Positions 17,553-28,030 are shown, numbered from the stretch's first letter. The stretch is 54,911 nucleotides of DNA from Acidobacteriaceae bacterium (GCA_030040425.1 JASHTS010000025.1:1-54911), one strand, 5' to 3'. Numbers and translations: made by a program. The notes: generated by a model from the letters alone, not told the origin.

Positions 17553-18962
17553 ATGTGCCGGACCGTAATGCTCGTCTTCGCGCTGGCTGCCTTTGCGGCA
17601 GCAACGGCTTATGGTTCAACGGCTTCCCCGGCTACAACGCACAGGAGAGCTGCGGGCGAGCGTCTGCCCCACCGGTCGTCTTCTGCGCGTGCCCGCTCCA
17701 CGCACACCTCTTCCGCCGCTCCAAGCTCCCGCGGCCGGGCCGCCGAGCGCCGGGCAGGCGAGCGCAGTGCAAGTCAACGCAGCCGCCGGGTGACTTCGGA
17801 AAGCCGCCGGCCGAGCCCCGAGGAAGTTGGCCGCGCCGCCGGCCTGAAGATCCGGCGCGATCTTGCCCGCCGGAACGGGTATCGCTCCACGGAAGCTCGA
17901 TCCACAGAACGCCCAAGGACTTACCAGCGTGTCCGCTACCGCGAGGCCTACCGCTATCGCCGCGCCCGGGCCGTGCGCGTCGCAGAGCGCGAACCTCTGC
18001 CCACGGAACGGCTTGAGCCGGCGCGGCCGGAAAGCTATGAGGAGCCCGGCCGGTGGGCGGACCGGGGTGCCGATATTCCGGCGGAACGAGCCGATGTTGT
18101 GCCCGACCAGCCGATGCCGGAGCACTCAAGACCGGACGAGGCCAGACCGGAGCAGCCATCTGCCGATTCCGGCACAAGCGAAGCCAGCGACGTTCAAGGG
18201 CCGGCGCGTCAGCCTGCTGACGGCGCCGCCGCTCCCTCCACTCTTCCGGCTGCCTCCGGCGAAGAGGAAACCACCGAAGATCTGGCGCCGGATACCACGC
18301 ATCCGGACGAAGATACCGACGAAGCCTCGCTCGCCATTCCCCGCGGCGCCATGCCCGCGCCGCTGCGCGGCTCTCTTGCGTCGTTGGAGCGCCAGAATGC
18401 GAGGCTGGATGCGGAGGGCCTGGAGCGCATCGAGGACGAAAGCGACCTGGCCGCGCGCATTGCCGATGGCCTGCTGGTCCCGGTTCCGGTTTCGAGCGCC
18501 CTCACCGTCAATGCCGAGCTTCCGCCGAACCATCGCTACTGCCGTCCCTGGACGGCGCGCTTCCTCGCCGACCTGGCGCGCGCGCACGAAGCTTTATTCC
18601 ATCGCCCGCTCGAGGTCAGCTCGGCCGTGCGCACGGTCGAGTATCAGCAGCACCTCATGCGCGTGAACGGCAACGCCGCCCCGGCCGAAGGCGACATCGT
18701 GAGCCCGCACCTTACCGGCGCCACCATCGATATTGCCAAGAGAGGCCTGGACCGCGAAGAGATCGGCTGGATGCGCCGGCGGCTGCTGGAGCTTGAATCC
18801 GAGGGGAAGATCGACGTGGAGGAAGAGTTCCGCCAGGCCTGCTTCCACATCACCGTATACAAGACCTACGATCCGCCGCGGACTTTACGCCGGCCCTCCG
18901 AGGCCAAAGAGCCGCAGACCGCGCCTGCAGCCGATGCCGGCTCCTCCACTTCAGGGCTTTAG
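17553..18962 (+). CDS. DUF5715 family secreted protein with M15-type peptidase motifs
   Basis: A 469-residue exported protein. A signal peptide (MLVFALAAFAAATAYGS) is followed by about 130 residues rich in Arg and Ser, then an acidic Pro/Glu-rich linker. The folded C-terminal part starts near residue 265. It holds SSAVRTVEYQQHLMRVNGNA, SPHLTGATID (the S-x-H-x6-D pattern of VanY/M15 peptidases) and CFHITVYKTY with a further His. These fit a zinc D,D- or L,D-carboxypeptidase acting on peptidoglycan, by inference. The frame is open from 17355, but the signal peptide fixes the start at ATG 17553 or 17568. TACACT lies about 30 nt upstream. Confidence 0.75.
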   Translation: MCRTVMLVFALAAFAAATAYGSTASPATTHRRAAGERLPHRSSSARARSTHTSSAAPSSRGRAAERRAGERSASQRSRRVTSESRRPSPEEVGRAAGLKIRRDLARRNGYRSTEARSTERPRTYQRVRYREAYRYRRARAVRVAEREPLPTERLEPARPESYEEPGRWADRGADIPAERADVVPDQPMPEHSRPDEARPEQPSADSGTSEASDVQGPARQPADGAAAPSTLPAASGEEETTEDLAPDTTHPDEDTDEASLAIPRGAMPAPLRGSLASLERQNARLDAEGLERIEDESDLAARIADGLLVPVPVSSALTVNAELPPNHRYCRPWTARFLADLARAHEALFHRPLEVSSAVRTVEYQQHLMRVNGNAAPAEGDIVSPHLTGATIDIAKRGLDREEIGWMRRRLLELESEGKIDVEEEFRQACFHITVYKTYDPPRTLRRPSEAKEPQTAPAADAGSSTSGL

Positions 18963-19195
18963 CGGCGAACTGGAGTCTTTCGAGGATCGCGCCAGGCCGT
19001 CCTCATGATCCGGAAAGCGGCGCGCCGCCTGTTGCCCTCACCCAAGTCCTCCGCAAAAATTGATTGGTGCCCTTGCAGGATTCAAATGTACAATCGCGGG
19101 CGAACCCAATTCATCGCGCGCTCTCCGTTCGAACCGCGCTGCCGTTCGCCCTGGAGAGCGACGCCCTGTGGTCTTTTAAGAGAGAAAGGAATTCT

Positions 19196-19954
19196 ATGAG
19201 CCCGCTTGAAGCGCAACCGGCAACGGAAGCCGTTCCGCTCACGCAGATGCAGCGCATCACCAACGCCTTTGCTGCACCCTCCAAAACTTTTCAAGACATC
19301 AAGCGCGGCAACCGGAGCTGGTGGGTGCCGTTCATCGTTCTCGCGCTGGTCGGCTACATCTTCTTCGCCGCATTTGCCTACAAGGTTGGAGTGCGCCAAT
19401 CGATGGCGAATGTCATCAACATGAATCCAAGAGCGCAGGAGCAGATGGCGCAGGCGACACCGGAGCAGCGCGAAAGGGGAATGAATTTTTGGGTCATCTT
19501 CACCGAGGTATTTTCCATTGGCGGTCCCGTCATCGGTCTGCTGGGCGCGGCGGTGGTCTCCGGCGTCCTGCTCGGGACCATCAATTTCGGGTTCGGCGGC
19601 AGGGCAAAGTTCGGCGACGTGTTTGCCGTGTCCTATTATGCGTGGCTGCCGAGCATCGTAAAGCTGCTGCTGGGGACAGCGGTGATGTGGTTCCAGCCCC
19701 CCGAACAATTCAATATCCAGAACTTTGCACCCACCAACGCAGCTGCACTTTTCATGGATCCGGCAACCCCTCACAAAGCCCTCTATGCCCTGGCCACCCA
19801 TTTGGATTTTGTTCAGATCTGGATGGCAATCCTGTTCGGCATTGGGTTGTCCATCGTAGCCGGCGTGAAACGCAGCTCCGGTTACATCGCTGTCTTTGGC
19901 TGGTGGGTGCTTATCGTGCTGGTTGGCGTGGGCTGGGCCGCAGCCTTCGGTTGA
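19196..19954 (+). CDS. Yip1 domain membrane protein
   Basis: A 252-residue protein with five to six membrane helices and a short N-terminal soluble stretch (MQRITNAFAAPSKTFQDIKR) typical of bacterial Yip1/YIF1 proteins. FGGRAKFGDVFAVSYYAWLP and the closing helix YIAVFGWWVLIVLVGVGWAA also fit. The bacterial function is unknown. Start ATG 19196 has GAGAAAGGA just upstream. A candidate -10, TACAAT, lies at 19088-19093. A strong hairpin with a T-rich tail follows the gene. Confidence 0.8.
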   Translation: MSPLEAQPATEAVPLTQMQRITNAFAAPSKTFQDIKRGNRSWWVPFIVLALVGYIFFAAFAYKVGVRQSMANVINMNPRAQEQMAQATPEQRERGMNFWVIFTEVFSIGGPVIGLLGAAVVSGVLLGTINFGFGGRAKFGDVFAVSYYAWLPSIVKLLLGTAVMWFQPPEQFNIQNFAPTNAAALFMDPATPHKALYALATHLDFVQIWMAILFGIGLSIVAGVKRSSGYIAVFGWWVLIVLVGVGWAAAFG

Positions 19955-19971
19955 TCTCGCGTGCTGCCATG

Positions 19972-20013
19972 AAAAGCGGTGTGAATCCCTTCGGACTCGC
20001 GCCGCTTTTCTTG
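19972..20013 (+). terminator. Intrinsic terminator after the Yip1 gene
   Basis: The outer stem AAAAGCGG (19972-19979) pairs with CCGCTTTT (20002-20009). Inside it, GAATCC pairs with GGACTC at five of six positions around a C-TTCG-G type loop. A T-rich tail (CTTGTCTTT) follows. The A-run on the other side makes it usable in both directions. Confidence 0.75.
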
Positions 20014-20111
20014 TCTTTGAGCACTCGTTCCAGGAGTTGGCTGCATCATGGCCTGAGGCCACCGGCAAGGTCCCTCCGCGGCTAAAGCCCGGAAAAATCT
20101 CGGACTGTTCT

Positions 20112-20145
20112 TCGGCCCGACTTAAACCGTGCCCTTTTACAAGGC
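20112..20145 (+). repeat. Dispersed intergenic repeat copy
   Basis: GCCCGACTTAAACCGTGCCC followed by TTTTACAAGG matches the family core with one deletion. It lies in the 235 bp convergent gap between the Yip1 gene and fabF. Confidence 0.55.
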
Positions 20146-20188
20146 CATCGATGCGGCGAGTTCTATTTCCCGATCCGTGGCCTCTCTG

Positions 20189-21436
<1,248 letters not shown>

Positions 21437-21451
21437 TCCCTGAGCCAATGC

Positions 21452-21694
21452 CTACTTGCCGCCTTTCGCGTTCTTCTCGATGTAATCGATCGCGTCCTTC
21501 ACCGTCTTGATTTTTTCGGCATCTTCGTCGGGAATCTCCAGATCGAATGCCTCCTCGAACTGCATCACCAGCTCGACCACGTCGAGCGAATCGGCGCCCA
21601 GGTCCTCCTGAAAACTGGCGCCGGGAGTCACCTCGGCTTCGTCCACCTGCAGTTGCTCGACAATGATCGTCTTCACCTTTTCTTCAACGGCCAT
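21452..21694 (-). CDS. acpP: Acyl carrier protein
   Basis: An 80-residue acidic carrier protein. The phosphopantetheine attachment serine is S36 in [12 protein letters not shown], and the helix pattern and length are standard. GAGGAG lies 7-8 nt before the ATG. It is the first gene of the acpP-fabF unit and is divergent from rmuC over 333 bp. Confidence 0.97.
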   Translation of the reverse strand: MAVEEKVKTIIVEQLQVDEAEVTPGASFQEDLGADSLDVVELVMQFEEAFDLEIPDEDAEKIKTVKDAIDYIEKNAKGGK

Positions 21695-21774
21695 GCACGC
21701 TTCTCCTCAATTGTTGATGGAAACCTGGGGGATTGTTCCGGAGCTCCAGAAGATGCGCTCCCGCTCCGCTGCCT

Positions 21775-21804
21775 ACCATATCGTTCCCCGGCAGGGAAAG
21801 ACAA
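21775..21804 (-). promoter_or_regulatory. Candidate promoter of acpP-fabF
   Basis: On the minus strand TTGTCT (21799-21804), an 18 nt spacer and TATGGT (21775-21780) precede acpP by 80 nt. The rest of the 333 bp gap to rmuC is G+C-rich, and I see no further feature in it. Confidence 0.4.
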
Positions 21805-22027
21805 CCATTGCGCCGAAAAAGATGCGCATGGCCCCGAAACTCCAAGTCTAAAGGGGGCGCGCGGAGGGTGTAAAGCCGCGCATCCCAAGCGCCGCGTCCC
21901 CGGGCGCGCGCCTTGCCGAGGTGGCGAAAGAACTAACGCCCCCTAGGTACCACGGTTTTTCCCGCCGCGGGGAATCCGCGTGAATTTCAGCCCTCGCGGG
22001 CGTACATTAGGCGAAGAGGAAGATTGC

Positions 22028-23551
22028 ATGCTTAGCTTCGATGTCACCGTTGTCGCACTCCTCGTCGGGTGCCTGGTCGGAGTTGTGCTTGGTTTGCTGG
22101 GAACCCATTCGATGGCCAAAAGAGAGAGAGCCAATCTTGAGCACAGCAAAGAGCAGCTCTCCACGGCGCTCAATGCGGCGGGCGATTCGCTGAAAAAAGC
22201 GCAGGCGCAGCTGGATGAACGCGCCGGCTTTGAAGCGTTGGCCGGGGAGCGGCAGAAGACCATTGAACGTTTCAACGTGGAGAAATCGGAGCTCCGCGAC
22301 GAGCTGCGGGCAAAGACGGAAGCCGAGAGCGCGGGCCAGGCGCGCATCCGCGAGCTTGAGACCGAATTGAAAAACGAGCGCGACGGCATGGCCGAGAAGG
22401 TCGCGCTTCTTGAGCAGGCAAAGAAGACGCTTGCCGACCAGTTCCAGGCGCTGGCCGGCGAGATCCTCGAGCAAAAGACCAAGACCTTCTCCGAGGCGAA
22501 CGAGAAGGAGATGGGCGCCCTGCTGACGCCTTTGCGGGAGCAACTGGGCGATTTCCGCAAAAAAGTGGAGGAGGCGCAATCGGATTCGAAGACCGGCGTC
22601 ACCGAGCTCAAAGCGCTGATCGGCACGCTGGGCACGCTCAACCAGGCACTCACGGAGGAGGCTCACAATCTGGCCACGGCCCTGCGGCGCGATACCAAGG
22701 CGCAGGGCAACTGGGGTGAGACCATCCTGCGCAATATTCTCGACAAGTCGGGCCTGGAAGAAGGCGTGCATTACAGCTTCCAGCAGAGTTTTCTGGAGCT
22801 GGACAGCGAAGGCGAAGAAGCGCAGCGCCGCCAGACCGACGTGGTGGTGAAGCTGCCGGGCGGCCGGCACCTGATCATCGATTCCAAGGTTTCGCTCAAC
22901 GCCTACAATGACTGCGTCAACGCCGAAGATGAGAAGAGCCGCGCCGAGGCCACCAAGAGGCACCTGGCCAGCGTCCGCAATCATTTCACGGAGCTGGCCG
23001 GCCGCAACTACCACGCCCTGGCCGGAATCGACTCACCCGATTTCGTGGTGATGTTCGTGCCCATTGAGCCGGCGTTTCTCATGGCCCTGCAGAACGATGA
23101 GACGCTCTGGCACGACGCCTACGCGAAGGGCGTGCTGCTCTCCGGTCCAACGACGGTGCTCTTCGTCATCCGCATTGTGGAAGATCTCTGGCGCCAGGAG
23201 AAGCAGGCCGAGAGCGTCGACAAGGTGATGAAGCGCGGCGCCGAGTTGTACGACAAATTTGTCGGCTTCGCCACCAATCTGGGGCAGGTGGGCGCGGCGC
23301 TCATGAATGCGCGCAAAGCGTACGACCTTGCGCACCGGCAGCTCGCCACGGGACCGGGAAACCTGGTGAAGCAGGTAGAGATGCTGCGCAAGCTGGGCGT
23401 GAAGCCGCGCAAGCAACTCTCGGCCAAATTGCTGGAGGGTCGAGAGGCGGAAGCAGCGGAGGTGGAATCGGGCGATTTCGAGTTTGGCGACCTCGAGGCG
23501 CCCGGGCTGGCGCTGGCCGCGGAAGGCGTGGAGAACGGCGAAGCGCATTAA
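22028..23551 (+). CDS. rmuC: DNA recombination protein RmuC
   Basis: A 507-residue protein. An N-terminal membrane helix (residues 5-25) is followed by a long coiled coil (about 30-190) and the RmuC nuclease-like core: GNWGETILRNILDKSGLEEG, RQTDVVVKLPGGRHLIIDSK, SPDFVVMFVPIEPAFLMAL and GVLLSGPTTVLFVIRIVEDLW. RmuC limits rearrangement at inverted repeats in E. coli. I start at ATG 22028, which has GAGGAAG about 6 nt upstream; the frame is open from GTG 21980. The C-terminal 40 residues are acidic and poorly conserved in type. Confidence 0.93.
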   Translation: MLSFDVTVVALLVGCLVGVVLGLLGTHSMAKRERANLEHSKEQLSTALNAAGDSLKKAQAQLDERAGFEALAGERQKTIERFNVEKSELRDELRAKTEAESAGQARIRELETELKNERDGMAEKVALLEQAKKTLADQFQALAGEILEQKTKTFSEANEKEMGALLTPLREQLGDFRKKVEEAQSDSKTGVTELKALIGTLGTLNQALTEEAHNLATALRRDTKAQGNWGETILRNILDKSGLEEGVHYSFQQSFLELDSEGEEAQRRQTDVVVKLPGGRHLIIDSKVSLNAYNDCVNAEDEKSRAEATKRHLASVRNHFTELAGRNYHALAGIDSPDFVVMFVPIEPAFLMALQNDETLWHDAYAKGVLLSGPTTVLFVIRIVEDLWRQEKQAESVDKVMKRGAELYDKFVGFATNLGQVGAALMNARKAYDLAHRQLATGPGNLVKQVEMLRKLGVKPRKQLSAKLLEGREAEAAEVESGDFEFGDLEAPGLALAAEGVENGEAH

Positions 23552-23624
23552 AGCCGGACAAGGCTCCGAGTTTCTGATCTGGAAATTGCGAGCGTATTGG
23601 CAAGAAATGGCGGCGGGCGGAGAC

Positions 23625-23834
23625 CTAGCGCCAGCGCATCCACAGCGCGCGGCCGGCGAGGTAAAAGCTGCTCCACAACAGTGCCGATAGCAGCGCGCTC
23701 AGGGCGATGGCGCGGAACCGCATTTGCAGCGTTCCGGTGATCTCGAGGGGATCGGCAATCCACGAGGGCGGCAGCTCCAGCCGGCGCTCCAGCCGTGCCG
23801 GGTTGGCGCAGACGGTTTCAGCGAATGACGGCAT
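23625..23834 (-). CDS. Small single-pass membrane protein, unknown function
   Basis: A 69-residue protein with a soluble N-terminal half (LERRLELPPSWIADPLEI) and one membrane helix (AIALSALLSALLWSSFYLAG) near the C-terminus. I do not recognise it. The best argument that it is real is a strong Shine-Dalgarno (GGGGAAGG) about 6 nt before the ATG. Overlapping frames on the same strand are weaker. It converges on rmuC. Confidence 0.55.
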   Translation of the reverse strand: MPSFAETVCANPARLERRLELPPSWIADPLEITGTLQMRFRAIALSALLSALLWSSFYLAGRALWMRWR

Positions 23835-24151
23835 CGGCTACCTTCCCCTTTCCAAAGCTTTCAACCCTTCCAACCCGTTCCAGCCCGCTCCAGCCCGTTC
23901 CATCTGATTTACACATTTTTCATGATCAATGTACCTGTGAATCGGTGTGAAAAACAGGGGCGAAATGTAACTTGCTTGGTTCCATCCGCGGGCGTGGGAA
24001 TGCAATCCCAATGCGGGCCACAGTCGCCGCGAGCGGGCAGGCGCGTGGGAAGAGACGGTTTGCCGGCGAGGACAGGCGTCTGAGAGCAGGAGCGCGCCCG
24101 GGCACGAGTCCGCGCGCGAGCGGCAACGGAGACGGGCCTGCTCCGACTCCT
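23835..24151. other. 317 bp gap with a 10 bp tandem repeat, no gene seen
   Basis: 23861-23905 holds about four units of TTCCAGCCCG and variants. The next 60 bp are A+T-rich (around CATTTTTCATGATCAATG) and probably contain the promoter of the small gene at 23625-23834. I see nothing further. Confidence 0.5.
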
Positions 24152-24559
24152 CTACTGCGCGGGCGGCGCCGGCGGCTTGGACTTTTTGAGCGTGAGGTCG
24201 TGCACCGGGAAGTCGGGCTGGTCGGCCTTGGAGCTCAGCTTGATCTCATCGCCGGCATCGTTCACGGTGCCGCTGTGGGTGATGGTCATGCCGTTGAACG
24301 AGACTTCGAAGGAGATGTTGTTGCCGTCGACCTTGCCGTTGCTGATTTCGATGGGATCGCCCTGCGGGCCCTGCACGCTTCCCGTCAGCTTGGCGCCATC
24401 CTGCTTGAAGGTGAAGGTAAGCGGGTAACTGGAGCCGTCGGGACCGACGGAGTCAGCCGTCCAGGTGCCGGTTACATCGGCGGCCATCGCGGCTGCCGCC
24501 GGGAGCGCAAGCGCCAGGACGGCAATGAGGCAAAGCAGCTTCTTCATCGGTTGAGTCAT
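24152..24559 (-). CDS. Secreted small beta-rich protein, unknown function
   Basis: A 135-residue protein with a clear signal peptide (KKLLCLIAVLALALPAAAAM, cleavage after AMA). The mature part is a run of short strands, VTGTWTADSV, YPLTFTFKQDGAKLTGSVQG, NGKVDGNNISFEVSF and ITHSGTVNDAGDEIKL, as in small lipocalin-like barrels found in acidobacteria and planctomycetes. It ends in a Lys/Pro tail. No function can be assigned. I choose ATG 24559 because GAGGG lies 9 nt upstream; ATG 24547 is the alternative. Confidence 0.72.
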   Translation of the reverse strand: MTQPMKKLLCLIAVLALALPAAAAMAADVTGTWTADSVGPDGSSYPLTFTFKQDGAKLTGSVQGPQGDPIEISNGKVDGNNISFEVSFNGMTITHSGTVNDAGDEIKLSSKADQPDFPVHDLTLKKSKPPAPPAQ

Positions 24560-24917
24560 AAGGCGAACCCTCGCTCCGTTGAGAACAGCGCAGGCAGGAT
24601 ACACCGTGGTGCGCTTCCCATGCACGGAAAACGAAACGGGAATTGTGCAAGAGTTCCGCCGCCCCTGCGGGGCTCAAGGGTTGTTTCTTGCGCTTTTCCC
24701 AGGATTTCGTAGGTCGTCTGCAGAGGCGGACGACCTGCTCTCTCCTGGACTAATTTCCACGCATCCCTACGGGATGCGATTGCCGCCGTATTGAGGCGGC
24801 TTGCCGGCGCTCACGCACACACGAAAGCCGCGCGTTTGTGCAGCCTTTGCGGCAGTCAGGGCTGAAGCTCTCACCTACGGGCCGGGCCTATTTACCATGC
24901 GATGGATGCAGCCGGTT
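24560..24917. other. Gene-free stretch with four consecutive hairpins
   Basis: Perfect stems: GCCCC/GGGGC (24661-24673), AGGTCGTC/GACGACCT (24711-24736), GCATCCC/GGGATGC (24761-24777) and GCCGCC/GGCGGC (24782-24800). They sit upstream of the small secreted protein gene and downstream of the HIT gene. They could be a structured RNA, a decayed repeat element or a 3' UTR; I cannot decide. Confidence 0.45.
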
Positions 24918-25505
24918 CTAGCTCGTTGACCCATCTTCTTTCGTTTCGGCAAACGCCGCGCGCAGCCGCTTCCAGGTGGTGTCCAGTTCTTCGGGGAGCA
25001 CGCGCGCTTCGGCCACGGTGGTCATAAAACTGGTATCGCCCACCCAGCGCGGCATGGCATGCAGGTGAACGTGGCCGGCCACGCCCGCACCCGCGGCCTG
25101 GCCCACATTCATGCCGAAGTTGAAACCGTGCGGCGAGTAGACGCGGTCGAGGACCCGCTCGGTGCGCTGCGCCAGATCGATCAGCTCGTGCGCCGTCTCC
25201 GCGGGCAGGAGGGCGAGCCGGTCGATGTGCGCGTAGGGCATGGCCATGACGTGGCCGGAGGTGTACGGGAAGGCGTTCAGGCAGATGAAGCAACGCCCGG
25301 CGCGCAGAACAATGCCTCCGGCGCTTTCGGCCGCCTCGCGATCCATCCCGGCCTCGATGGCGTGATCGACCGAGGCGATGAGATTGCAGAAGACGCAGCC
25401 TTTGTCGCCCGGCCACGCATTGAGCGCCGCGGGAACGCCGGGACGCACCGCCGACTCCGCCATGGTGACGTAGTTATAGCGCCAGGGAGTCCAGAAGTGT
25501 TCCAT
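24918..25505 (-). CDS. HIT family nucleotide hydrolase or transferase
   Basis: A 195-residue histidine-triad protein. The catalytic motif GHVHLHAMPR contains H145, H147 and H149, and CVFC (C37, C40) together with a downstream His probably binds zinc. The length and the N-terminal YNYVT...CVFC arrangement resemble AP4A phosphorylase-like HIT proteins of bacteria. The substrate is likely a dinucleoside polyphosphate or an AMP conjugate, by family. TATACT lies about 65 nt upstream on the same strand. It is divergent from rpsA. Confidence 0.9.
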   Translation of the reverse strand: MEHFWTPWRYNYVTMAESAVRPGVPAALNAWPGDKGCVFCNLIASVDHAIEAGMDREAAESAGGIVLRAGRCFICLNAFPYTSGHVMAMPYAHIDRLALLPAETAHELIDLAQRTERVLDRVYSPHGFNFGMNVGQAAGAGVAGHVHLHAMPRWVGDTSFMTTVAEARVLPEELDTTWKRLRAAFAETKEDGSTS

Positions 25506-25655
25506 TGCTGCGGCCGGTGATTCGATGCAGTGTGCCGCCGGATTCGGCGGGATTGAGGTTCGCCGGAATCAGTATAGAAGGGGCCCTGTGCCATAGCCAT
25601 GCTGGATGGGCGCCTCCGGCCGCAGGGGGAAGGCAAGCCGCGAAGAGGGGATGGT

Positions 25656-25685
25656 TTGACCTTGGCTTGCGGAGATTGCTACACT
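25656..25685 (+). promoter_or_regulatory. rpsA: Promoter of rpsA with a roughly 300 nt leader
   Basis: TTGACC (25656-25661), an 18 nt spacer and TACACT (25680-25685) form a good sigma-70-type promoter. The start codon lies 306 nt downstream. The leader holds no separate gene that I can support, although the rpsA frame is open from 25803. Upstream of it, 25506-25655 also carries TATACT for the divergent HIT gene. Confidence 0.55.
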
Positions 25686-25991
25686 CGTGAGCGTAGCTTC
25701 CTGCGCGGATTCCAGCAGTGAGTTGCGGCCGCACTCCAGCTAGCCGTTGCCTGCCGGGTTTTTCCCCAAGGAGACCAGCCGGTTCTCGCCCAGCGTACGC
25801 GCATGGGAACGGCTGATGCTCCGGAAAGCCTGAACCGGCGTGCTTCAGAAAAGCGACCGCGGGAACACAGCTCGGAGCCGCCCCAAGCCGTCCTGACCGC
25901 AATCGACCGCGGACGCCTGGCCAGGGAGCCGGCCAGCGGCAGATGCGGGCGCGTCGGGCCGCAGGAGCAAGGAATCCCGGAGCTGGTAGGA

Positions 25992-27998
25992 ATGGCAAAC
26001 GTCCTCAATCCCGAAACCGAGAGCATAACCCTGAACACTGAATTGGAAACCCCAACGCTTGAACCTGCAGCGGAGCTGGAGCAGCCGCCGTACGAATCCA
26101 CATCGAACCTCACCACCGACCTCGAAGCCAACCTTGAAAACGGGGCCGCCGTCGAAGTGAGTGTGCCGGACCCCGAGACCCCCGCGACCGAGCACGCCGC
26201 CGAGCTGGAGTCAGCGCATGCGCCGGCGGTTCCGCGGCCCGCGGCTGCGATGGCGCCTCCCAGAGGCGCTGCAGGCGAGCATGGCGTCTCCGCATCCGAG
26301 CCCGCCGAGGATTTTTCTGCGGCGCTCGAGGCCTTTGAGCGCGAGCAGGCCGCCGAAGCGGCGGCGGTTGAAGCCTATGGCGACAAGGTCGTCCAAGGCA
26401 CGGTGCTCAAGCAGACTGAGAAGTACCTGGTGGTCGACGTGGGCCTCAAGTCCGAGGGGCTGGTGCCTCTCGAGCAGGTGGTCGATCACACCGGTGCGGC
26501 GAAGTTTCATCCCGGCGAAGTGATCGACGTGGTGATCGAGCGCGAGGAGCCCGAAGGCGGCTACCTGGTGAGCTACGAGCGGGCGGCGCGCCTGCGCGTG
26601 TGGGACACGATCGAGAAGGCCGCCAACGACAAGACTCCGATCAAGGGCACGGTGGTGAGCCGGGTCAAGGGCGGGCTCACGGTGGACATCGGCCTGAAGG
26701 CATTCCTACCCGGCTCGCAACTGGAAATTCGCCCGGTGCGCAATCTCGACGGCTACCTGGGCCAGCAGATTGACGTCCGCGTGATCAAGCTCAACAAGAA
26801 GCGCGGCAACGTGGTGGTGAGCCGCAAGGAGCTGCTCGAGGAAGAGCTGAACACCAAGCGCTCCGCCACCATGGAACACCTCTTCGAGGGCGCGGTGCTC
26901 ACCGGCACGGTGAAGAACCTCACCGACTACGGCGCATTCGTCGACCTGGGCGGCATCGACGGGCTGCTGCACATCACCGATATGAGCTGGGGCCGGCTCA
27001 CCCATCCCCGCGACCTGGTGAATGTGGGCGACGAGATCCAGGTGAAGGTGCTCAAGTTCGACAAGGACAAGCAGCGCGTCTCTCTGGGCTTCAAGCAGTT
27101 GACGCCCGACCCCTGGCTCGATGCCTCGGAGCGCTACCCCGTCGGCGCACGCGTGCACGGCCGCGTGCTTTCCGTCACCGACTACGGCGCGTTTGTGGAG
27201 CTGGAGCAGGGCATCGAGGGTCTCGTCCATCTTTCGGAGATGACCTGGTCCAAGCGGCTCAAGCATCCCTCCAAGCTGGTGAAGCCGGGCGACGAGGTGG
27301 ATATCGTCATCCTCAGCGTGAACCCCGCCGATCGCCGCATCTCGCTGGGTATGAAGCAGCTCATGGAGAATCCCTGGGAGAACCTCACCGAGCGTTATCC
27401 CATCGGCACCATCGTCGAGGGCCGGGTGCGCAATCTCACCGATTTCGGCGCCTTCATCGAGATCGAGGACGGCATCGACGGCCTGGTGCACGTTTCGAAC
27501 CTCACCTGGACCAAGCGCGTCAAGCATCCCTCCGAAGTGGTGAAGAAGGGGGAAAAGGTGAAGGCCGTGGTTCTGGGCGTGGAGCCGCAGAACCGGCGCC
27601 TCAGCCTGGGCATCAAGCAGCTCCAGCCCGACGTGTGGGAGAGCTTCTTTGCTACCCATCGCGTGGGCGACGTGGTGCACGGCAAGGTGCTGCGCACGGC
27701 GCAGTTCGGCGCCTTCGTTGAAATTGCCGAGGGCGTCGAGGGCCTTTGCCATATCTCCGAGGCCGGCGAAGAGCCGGGCGGCGGACACGCCAAGCTCGAA
27801 GCGGGCCAGGAGCACGACTTCAAGATCATCAAGATCAATGTCGAGGAGAAGAAGGTCGGTCTGAGCCTGCGCGCGGTCACCGGCCACGAGGCCAGCCGCG
27901 CCACGGTGGAGAACTACAAGACGGATACCCGCAAGCATCCGGTCTCCAGTTCCACCACCACTCTGGGCGACCTGGTGAACTGGAAGAACGAGCGGTGA
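25992..27998 (+). CDS. rpsA: 30S ribosomal protein S1
   Basis: A 668-residue protein with six S1 (OB-fold) domains at about residues 128-195, 213-280, 296-370, 383-458, 469-545 and 555-630. Repeats three to five carry the usual TDYGAFVDLGG or TDFGAFIEIEDG strand and the end motif RVSLGFKQL or RLSLGIKQL. The protein binds mRNA and brings it to the ribosome. The N-terminal 125 residues are acidic and longer than usual. I start at ATG 25992 (TAGGA upstream); an in-frame start at 25803 would add 63 low-complexity residues. A strong terminator follows. Confidence 0.95.
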   Translation: MANVLNPETESITLNTELETPTLEPAAELEQPPYESTSNLTTDLEANLENGAAVEVSVPDPETPATEHAAELESAHAPAVPRPAAAMAPPRGAAGEHGVSASEPAEDFSAALEAFEREQAAEAAAVEAYGDKVVQGTVLKQTEKYLVVDVGLKSEGLVPLEQVVDHTGAAKFHPGEVIDVVIEREEPEGGYLVSYERAARLRVWDTIEKAANDKTPIKGTVVSRVKGGLTVDIGLKAFLPGSQLEIRPVRNLDGYLGQQIDVRVIKLNKKRGNVVVSRKELLEEELNTKRSATMEHLFEGAVLTGTVKNLTDYGAFVDLGGIDGLLHITDMSWGRLTHPRDLVNVGDEIQVKVLKFDKDKQRVSLGFKQLTPDPWLDASERYPVGARVHGRVLSVTDYGAFVELEQGIEGLVHLSEMTWSKRLKHPSKLVKPGDEVDIVILSVNPADRRISLGMKQLMENPWENLTERYPIGTIVEGRVRNLTDFGAFIEIEDGIDGLVHVSNLTWTKRVKHPSEVVKKGEKVKAVVLGVEPQNRRLSLGIKQLQPDVWESFFATHRVGDVVHGKVLRTAQFGAFVEIAEGVEGLCHISEAGEEPGGGHAKLEAGQEHDFKIIKINVEEKKVGLSLRAVTGHEASRATVENYKTDTRKHPVSSSTTTLGDLVNWKNER

Positions 27999-28030
27999 CG
28001 ACAGTGGCCAGTGGTCGGTGAACAGTTTGA

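Noticed and set aside
23861-23905. Possible CRISPR or REP element
   Set aside because: The units are 10 bp and directly adjacent with no spacers; it is a simple tandem repeat.
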